Of a stretch of DNA of 64,000 nt, positions 59,712 through 64,000 are shown piece after piece. The notes beneath the pieces are model-generated. The model searched no databases. It saw nothing but the letters and a program-made list of their open reading frames with translations, and was not told the origin of the DNA. The stretch comes from Nonomuraea sp. MG754425. GTDB lineage: Bacteria; Actinomycetota; Actinomycetes; Streptosporangiales; Streptosporangiaceae. Positions within the stretch are counted from its first letter, which is position 1. Each line of letters opens with the position of its first letter. The position numbers and the translations under genes were made by a program. The stretch covers positions 1 through 64,000 of the forward strand of contig NZ_SSXE01000011.1 of NCBI RefSeq assembly GCF_021699195.1, given 5' to 3'.

Positions 59712-60416
59712 ATGGCGGGCATGTCCAATCTGCTTGCTGTCCTCGACGCCGTCGACGCGCAGCCTATGTCTGTCGAGCTGCGCACACGTTCCTACGAGTT
59801 GCTCGGCGACCTCACCGGCCAAACCGTGGTCGACGTCGGCTGCGGCGGTGGCCGCGCGGTCGCCGAGTTGGCCGAGCGCGAGGCCCGCGCGGTCGGCGTC
59901 GACCACGACCCCGAGATGATCGCCGTGGCCCGGGAGCGCTGGCCGGCCGGCGAGTTCCACGTCGGCGATGCCTGCGAGCTGCCGCTGGAGTCCGGGTCGG
60001 TTGCCGGCTACCGCGCGGACAAGGTGTTGCACACGCTCTCTGACCCCGTGCGGGCCGTGGCCGAGGCCCGCCGGGTTCTCGCGCCGGGCGGCCGGGCCGT
60101 ACTGCTCGGCCAGGACTGGGACACGATCGTCATCGACTCGGGCGAGCCGGAGACCACCCGCCGGCTGGTCCACGCGAAGGCGGACTCGCTCCCGTCGCCG
60201 CGCGTCGCCCGCAGGTACCGCAACCTGCTGCTCGATGCCGGGTTCACCGACCCGGTCGTCGAGGTGCGCACCAGTGTGTTCACCGATGACACCGCGCTCG
60301 CCCTGCTGCACCGGATCACCGACGAGGAGAGCTGGCTTGCCGAGCAGGCCGAGCGTGCCCGCACGAACCGGATCTTCGTCGCGGTGCCGATGTTCCTCGT
60401 TGCCGCGCAGGGATAG
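59712..60416 (+). CDS. Class I SAM-dependent methyltransferase
   Basis: 234 residues from ATG 59712; an ATG at 59691 lies in the operator. Motif I TVVDVGCGGGRAVAELAERE, AVGVDHDPEMIAVARERW, DACELPLESGSVAGYRADKV, LHTLSDPVRAVAEARRVLAP, GGRAVLLGQDWDTIVID. The YRADKVLHT variant and the C-terminal part resemble UbiE/Coq5-like or arsenite-type small-molecule methyltransferases. Under MerR control with the DHA2 pump downstream (155 bp), a detoxify-and-export module is likely. Confidence 0.87.
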   Translation: MAGMSNLLAVLDAVDAQPMSVELRTRSYELLGDLTGQTVVDVGCGGGRAVAELAEREARAVGVDHDPEMIAVARERWPAGEFHVGDACELPLESGSVAGYRADKVLHTLSDPVRAVAEARRVLAPGGRAVLLGQDWDTIVIDSGEPETTRRLVHAKADSLPSPRVARRYRNLLLDAGFTDPVVEVRTSVFTDDTALALLHRITDEESWLAEQAERARTNRIFVAVPMFLVAAQG

Positions 60417-60571
60417 CGATCTGCTGGCTTCGCTGCGGGCGCGAAGCACGCGTCCGTTTGCCCACCATCCATCTGAGCTTCTCCAACAACAGAAGATCAC
60501 GCTTGTCGGCGCGGTGCTACGCAGTACGGCGTGCAGCCAGCCGACCGCTATGACGACGATTATGAAAGGAC

Positions 60572-62014
60572 ATGATGCACAAACGTCAAGATCCGGTGCG
60601 TGACGCGGACAAGCCGCGGGAGCCTGCGAACCCCCGCCGCTGGAAGGCGCTGGCGGTGATATGCACGGCGCAGCTCATGCTGATGCTGGACCTCACCGTG
60701 ATCAACGTCGCCCTGCCCGACCTCGGCGCCGATCTGGGCCTGAGCCGTGGGGCCTTCACCTGGGTGGTCAGCGTCTACGTGCTGTTCCTCGGCGGGCTGC
60801 TGCTGCTCGGCGGCCGGCTCGCCGACGTCTTCGGCGCGCGTTCCATGATCCTGACCGGTCTGGTGGTCTTCATCCTCGCCTCGCTGGCCAGTGGCTTGGC
60901 GCAAGACGAGAACCTGCTGATCGGTGGCCGCCTCTGTCAGGGCATCGGGGCCGCGCTGCTGTCCCCGGCCGCGCTGCGAGCCCTCACCGGCATCTTCCAC
61001 GGCGCCGAACGCAACAAGGCGCTGGGCGTGTGGTCCTCTCTCGGAGGCATCGGCTTCGCCGTAGGGGTGTTCGCTGGTGGGCTCCTCACCAGCGGTCCTG
61101 GCTGGCGCTGGGTCTTTTTCATCAACATCCCGATCGGCGTCGTCGCTCTGGTCGCCATTCGGGCCCTGGTGCCAGAGCGCCGGATCGCGGGCGCCAACCG
61201 GCGCGTCGACGTACTGGGCGCGGTGACCGTCACCGCCGCCACCGGTTCGTTCATTTACGGCATGACCAACGCCGGTGACCACGGCTGGGCGGATCCCGGC
61301 ACGCTGGTGCCCATCGCGGCCGCTGCCGTCTTGTACGTGGCGTTCACAGTCATCGAACGCCACGTGCGGAATCCCCTGATACGCCCGGACATGCTGGTGC
61401 GTCGTCCGGTCGCGACCGGCGCATTTCTCATGCTCGTCGCGGCCGGCGTGACCGTCGCGGACCTGTTCATCACTTCGCAGTATCTGCAGCACCTTCGCGG
61501 CTACAGCGCGCTGGAGACCGGCCTGTTCTTCCTGCCCACGGCCCTGGCCACGATGGTCGGTGCCATCGCGGGCGGCCGCCTGGTCGGCATCATCGGCACT
61601 CGCCCCGTCGCCGTCGCCGGCCTGGCCCTGGTCGCCATCGGCAACGGACTGCTCATCGGCCTGTCGGCAAGCGGCAACGTCTACGCCCAGGCACTTCCCG
61701 GCGCCGTGCTGTTCGCGCTGGGCGGCGCCCCGGTGTTCGTCGCCGCCACCACCGCTGCCCTCGGCCGAGTCACTCAGGAGGAGGCCGGGTTGGTATCGGG
61801 TATGGTCTACACCTTCAATCCAACCGGTTCGGCCATCTTTGTCGCGGTGGGCTCCACCGTTGCCGCTTCGGGTCTCGCCGTCACACCCTCGATCGAGGGG
61901 TTCACCAACGTCTACACGATGTTCACCGTCGTCGCCGCCGTGGCCGCGGCGGTCTCGCTGGTCCTCGTACCGTCCGGAAAGCCACAGATGACCGGCGTCC
62001 CGGACGCCCGCTGA
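60572..62014 (+). CDS. DHA2-family MFS efflux pump
   Basis: 480 residues from ATG 60572 (ATG ATG; GAAAGGAC upstream). Fourteen-segment EmrB/QacA type: AQLMLMLDLTVINVALPDLG (motif D1), LFLGGLLLLGGRLADVFGAR (motif A), GRLCQGIGAALLSPAALRAL, WRWVFFINIPIGVVALVAIR (motif C-like) . Complete C-terminus. Exports lipophilic compounds with protons. It follows the methyltransferase and probably belongs to the MerR module, although a small hairpin (GCTTCG...CGAAGC) lies in the gap. Confidence 0.92.
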   Translation: MMHKRQDPVRDADKPREPANPRRWKALAVICTAQLMLMLDLTVINVALPDLGADLGLSRGAFTWVVSVYVLFLGGLLLLGGRLADVFGARSMILTGLVVFILASLASGLAQDENLLIGGRLCQGIGAALLSPAALRALTGIFHGAERNKALGVWSSLGGIGFAVGVFAGGLLTSGPGWRWVFFINIPIGVVALVAIRALVPERRIAGANRRVDVLGAVTVTAATGSFIYGMTNAGDHGWADPGTLVPIAAAAVLYVAFTVIERHVRNPLIRPDMLVRRPVATGAFLMLVAAGVTVADLFITSQYLQHLRGYSALETGLFFLPTALATMVGAIAGGRLVGIIGTRPVAVAGLALVAIGNGLLIGLSASGNVYAQALPGAVLFALGGAPVFVAATTAALGRVTQEEAGLVSGMVYTFNPTGSAIFVAVGSTVAASGLAVTPSIEGFTNVYTMFTVVAAVAAAVSLVLVPSGKPQMTGVPDAR

Positions 62015-62209
62015 CGCGGCCGGTCTCGCCGCCCATCAGTGGGCAGGCAGGCGGGGCCAAATCACGCCGCCTTTTCAGGACCTACCCGCTCCGTTTCAGG
62101 CGGCGCACTTCTTGCCACAGTTCCTCGATTGCCCCGAGCCCAGCTCATCGCCACCAAGGCGGAAAACGCCACGTCCCGCAAGACCGCCACTCCTGAACAG
62201 TCGCCTGCA

Positions 62210-62219
62210 CCGCTAACCC
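62210..62219. repeat. Target-site duplication, left copy
   Basis: CCGCTAACCC, identical to 63752-63761 on the other side of the IS4-family element; a 10-bp duplication is characteristic of IS4-type insertion. Confidence 0.85.
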
Positions 62220-63751
62220 CAATGCCGGGAAGTTAAGGATCCTGGGTGATGTTCAGGGGTTTGTTGATCTCCGGGACGTGAGAACGGAGATCCAGTAGAA
62301 CGGGTGATCTCTTACCATCGTCCGTTCGATCACTACTGGATCTCCGTTGGGTGTTGAGTCTGCCAGGTCGGTTGTGGCCTGCGCTATGGGTTCGGTTCGG
62401 CAGGTGGCGGCGGGGGTGTTCGCGCCGGGACATCTGGGTGAGCTGACGCAGGTCGTGCCGTTTGAGATGGTTGATGCCGTGCTGGCCGAGGCCGGTGGGG
62501 TGGAACGGCGGGTGCGCCGGTTGCCGTCGCGGGTGGTGGTGTATCTGCTGCTGGCGGGTGGGTTGTTCGAGGGGCAGGGGTATCGGCGGGTGTGGGCCCG
62601 GTTGACCGCTGGGCTGGATGGGTGGTGGCCGGCGCCGTCGTCGTCGGGGCTGGCTCAGGCGTTGCGGCGGGTGGGGGTCGCGCCGTTGAGGGCGTTGTTT
62701 GAGTTGCCGGCCGGTGCGCCGGCCGGGGCCGTGCGATGGCGGGGGCTGCTGGTGTGTGCGATGGACGGCACCACGATGAGCGTGCCGGACAGCCCGGCCA
62801 ACCTGGGGTGTTACGGGCATCAGAGCGGCTCGCACGGCGGGTCGGGCTATCCCCTGGTCCGGCTGGTCGCGGTGGTGGTGTGTGGTAGCCGCACGTTGCT
62901 GGGCGTGGCGTTCGGGCCGTTCGGCAAGGGCGAGACCAGCTACGCGCCGCAGGTGTTCGGCTGCCTCAAGCGGGGGATGTTGCTGCTCGGCGACCGGGGG
63001 TTCGCCGTCGCCGGGCTCGTCACCGCGATCGCCGGTCCGGGCGGCAGCGGCGCGGACCTGCTGATCCGCTGCAAGAACGGCCGGAAGTTCGCCCGGCTGC
63101 AGACCTTGGCGGACGGATCATGGCAATCGGTGCTGGGCGGGGTGCCGGTGCGGGTGATCGACGCCGAGATCACCCTGACCTTGCGAGGCGGTGGCCGCCG
63201 TACCGGCCGTTACCGGCTGATCACCACCCTGCTTGACTCTGCCCGCTACCCGGCGCTGGAGATCGTGAAGCTGTATCACCACAGGTGGGAGATCGAAACG
63301 ACCTACGCGGAGCTGAAATCGACCATCCTAGGCGGCCGTGTCCTGCGCGCCCGCACCCCTCAAGGCGTCGACCAGGAGATCTACGCACTGCTCACCACCT
63401 ACCAGGCACTGCGGCTGGCGATGGCCGATGCCACCGCCGGCACCGGCGACCCGGCCGAACGAGCCAGCTTCACCACCGCACTGCTGGCCGCCCGCGACCA
63501 GGTCATCCACGCGGCCGGTGTTATCGCCGACACGGTCATCGACCTGGTCGGCCGGATCGGTCGCGCGGTCCTGGACGACCTCCTGCCCGCCCGCCGTGAG
63601 CGCAGTTGCCCGCGCATCGTCAAACGAGCAATCTCCAAACACCGCGCCAAAGGCCAGGTAGACCGCACCAACTACCGAACGACCACCGCCATCGACATCC
63701 ACACCGACCCCGAGTTGACGAACACCCAAGATCCTTAACTTCCCGGCATTG
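62220..63751 (+). mobile_element. Intact IS4-family insertion sequence
   Basis: 1532 bp. Terminal inverted repeats begin CAATGCCGGGAAGTTAAGGA at the left end; the right end read inwards is the same for 22 bases, then one mismatch and TGGGTG, about 29 bp in total. A 10-bp direct duplication CCGCTAACCC flanks both ends. It carries one transposase gene with all DDE residues. The clean ends and duplication show a recent insertion, in the non-coding region after the MFS gene and before a GNAT gene. Confidence 0.92.
62347..63738 (+). CDS. IS4-family transposase
   Basis: 463 residues from TTG 62347 (ATG 62386 is an alternative). DDE/RNase H core with first Asp in LLVCAMDGTTMSVPDSPANL, second in MLLLGDRGFAVAGLV, and the Glu in LYHHRWEIETTYAELKSTIL, the Y(2)R(3)E(6)K motif of the IS4 family. 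The N-terminal helical domain includes MVDAVLAEAGGVERRVRRLP. The C-terminus ends just inside the right terminal repeat. The protein appears complete and active. Confidence 0.92.
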   Translation: MGVESARSVVACAMGSVRQVAAGVFAPGHLGELTQVVPFEMVDAVLAEAGGVERRVRRLPSRVVVYLLLAGGLFEGQGYRRVWARLTAGLDGWWPAPSSSGLAQALRRVGVAPLRALFELPAGAPAGAVRWRGLLVCAMDGTTMSVPDSPANLGCYGHQSGSHGGSGYPLVRLVAVVVCGSRTLLGVAFGPFGKGETSYAPQVFGCLKRGMLLLGDRGFAVAGLVTAIAGPGGSGADLLIRCKNGRKFARLQTLADGSWQSVLGGVPVRVIDAEITLTLRGGGRRTGRYRLITTLLDSARYPALEIVKLYHHRWEIETTYAELKSTILGGRVLRARTPQGVDQEIYALLTTYQALRLAMADATAGTGDPAERASFTTALLAARDQVIHAAGVIADTVIDLVGRIGRAVLDDLLPARRERSCPRIVKRAISKHRAKGQVDRTNYRTTTAIDIHTDPELTNTQDP

Positions 63752-63761
63752 CCGCTAACCC
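63752..63761. repeat. Target-site duplication, right copy
   Basis: CCGCTAACCC, identical to the left copy at 62210-62219. Confidence 0.85.
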
Positions 63762-63786
63762 TCCCCAAAACCTCGGTCTAGCCGAC

Positions 63787-63842
63787 TCCGACAGATACCC
63801 AACCCCAGTAAGGTTCCTCTAGATTCGTGCGCCTCTGTCGGA
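63787..63842. repeat. Inverted repeat upstream of GNAT gene
   Basis: TCCGACAGA at 63787-63795 and TCTGTCGGA at 63834-63842 are perfect 9-base inverted copies 38 bases apart, just before the start of the next gene. Could be an operator pair or an RNA stem in the leader. Confidence 0.4.
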
Positions 63843-63858
63843 ATATCCAAGGAACATC

Positions 63859-64000
63859 ATGCCCAACACCAGCCCGCCGACGCGACGATCACTTGAAGTG
63901 CGAGAGCTCGACCTCCGGTTACGTGAGTGGAGGGACGAGGACCTACCGGTCATGGTTGAGCTTTTCGACGATCCGGAAATGGATCGTTGGACGCCACTCC
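63859..64000 (+). CDS. GNAT N-acetyltransferase, 3' end outside window
   Basis: ATG 63859 (AAGGAAC upstream) opens a frame that runs off the window: MPNTSPPTRRSLEVRELDLR, LREWRDEDLPVMVELFDDPE, MDRWTPL. The L-R-x-W-R-x-x-D opening and FDDPEMDRWTP are typical of RimJ/RimL-type GNAT acetyltransferases. Acts on protein N-termini or small amines; the acetyl-CoA motif is beyond the edge. Confidence 0.75.
   Translation, partial: MPNTSPPTRRSLEVRELDLRLREWRDEDLPVMVELFDDPEMDRWTPL

Noticed and set aside
1..64000. tRNA, rRNA, riboswitch or CRISPR elements
   Set aside because: No T-loop/acceptor pairs, conserved rRNA strings, riboswitch cores or regular repeats were seen on reading either strand; a covariance-model search would be decisive.

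Overview
The window is high-GC DNA (coding third positions almost all G or C) from an actinomycete. Gene content points to the Streptosporangiaceae (Nonomuraea or Streptosporangium type): an ECF sigma factor coupled to a CU044_5270-type membrane protein, an ArsR regulator with a DUF5937-like N-terminus, SARP and large LuxR regulators, and a secreted YD-repeat giant protein. The genus is inference. No rRNA or tRNA gene, CRISPR array or core biosynthetic cluster was seen. The region looks like an accessory part of the chromosome, crowded with one-gene regulator/effector modules and gene remnants.

Layout. 1-6.2 kb: a gene cut by the left edge, an IS630 remnant without its catalytic core, a DUF664/DinB protein, an ECF sigma operon, a quinone-oxidoreductase-like gene, then two truncated genes abutting tail to tail at about 5.13 kb (an oxidoreductase and a frameshifted WD40 protein). 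6.5-12.7 kb: a 2083-residue secreted RHS/YD-repeat protein with a Cys-rich tip. 12.8-20.4 kb: an MFS/ArsR pair around a perfect 21-bp palindrome, a methyltransferase diverging from a 39-codon ORF plus chorismate-lyase-like gene, two tandem EF-hand genes, and an ArsR-AHSA1-RibD operon with an apparently leaderless promoter. 20.4-25.5 kb: a beta-helix membrane protein, a lipoprotein, an XRE regulator, and a cupin/alcohol dehydrogenase operon. 25.5-34.9 kb: a methyltransferase/alpha-beta-hydrolase fusion, a membrane acyltransferase, an orphan DesK-type kinase whose response regulator seems deleted, an AviRa-type 23S rRNA methyltransferase, another pair of truncated genes, NUDIX, two phosphotransferase-fold proteins and a DUF302 protein. 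35-41.4 kb: an MFS/ArsR-like/MarR series and a MarR-controlled oxidoreductase operon, with a complete group II intron inserted two bases before the marR start codon. 41.5-55.2 kb: a SARP regulator, hemerythrin protein, LuxR ATPase regulator, Eis-type acetyltransferase, MFS transporters, and a TetR-controlled hydrolase/DHA2 efflux/reductase module. 55.2-64 kb: decayed genes, two hypothetical proteins, a tyrosine integrase beside a truncated TPR gene, a MerR/methyltransferase/MFS module, an intact IS4-family element with a 10-bp target duplication, and the start of a GNAT gene.

Recurring theme. Local regulators (ArsR, MarR, TetR, MerR) sit back to back with a transporter or detoxifying enzyme, and five of these intergenic regions hold clear palindromes. 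Several sites are deletion scars that remove the 5' halves of divergent gene pairs, which suggests repeated small deletions in this region. I found no clear multi-gene defence or biosynthetic system that is evidently new. The most unusual items are the methyltransferase-hydrolase fusion, the RHS tip, the coupled 39-codon ORF with the chorismate-lyase-like gene, the isolated aviRa-like gene, and the precise intron insertion at marR.
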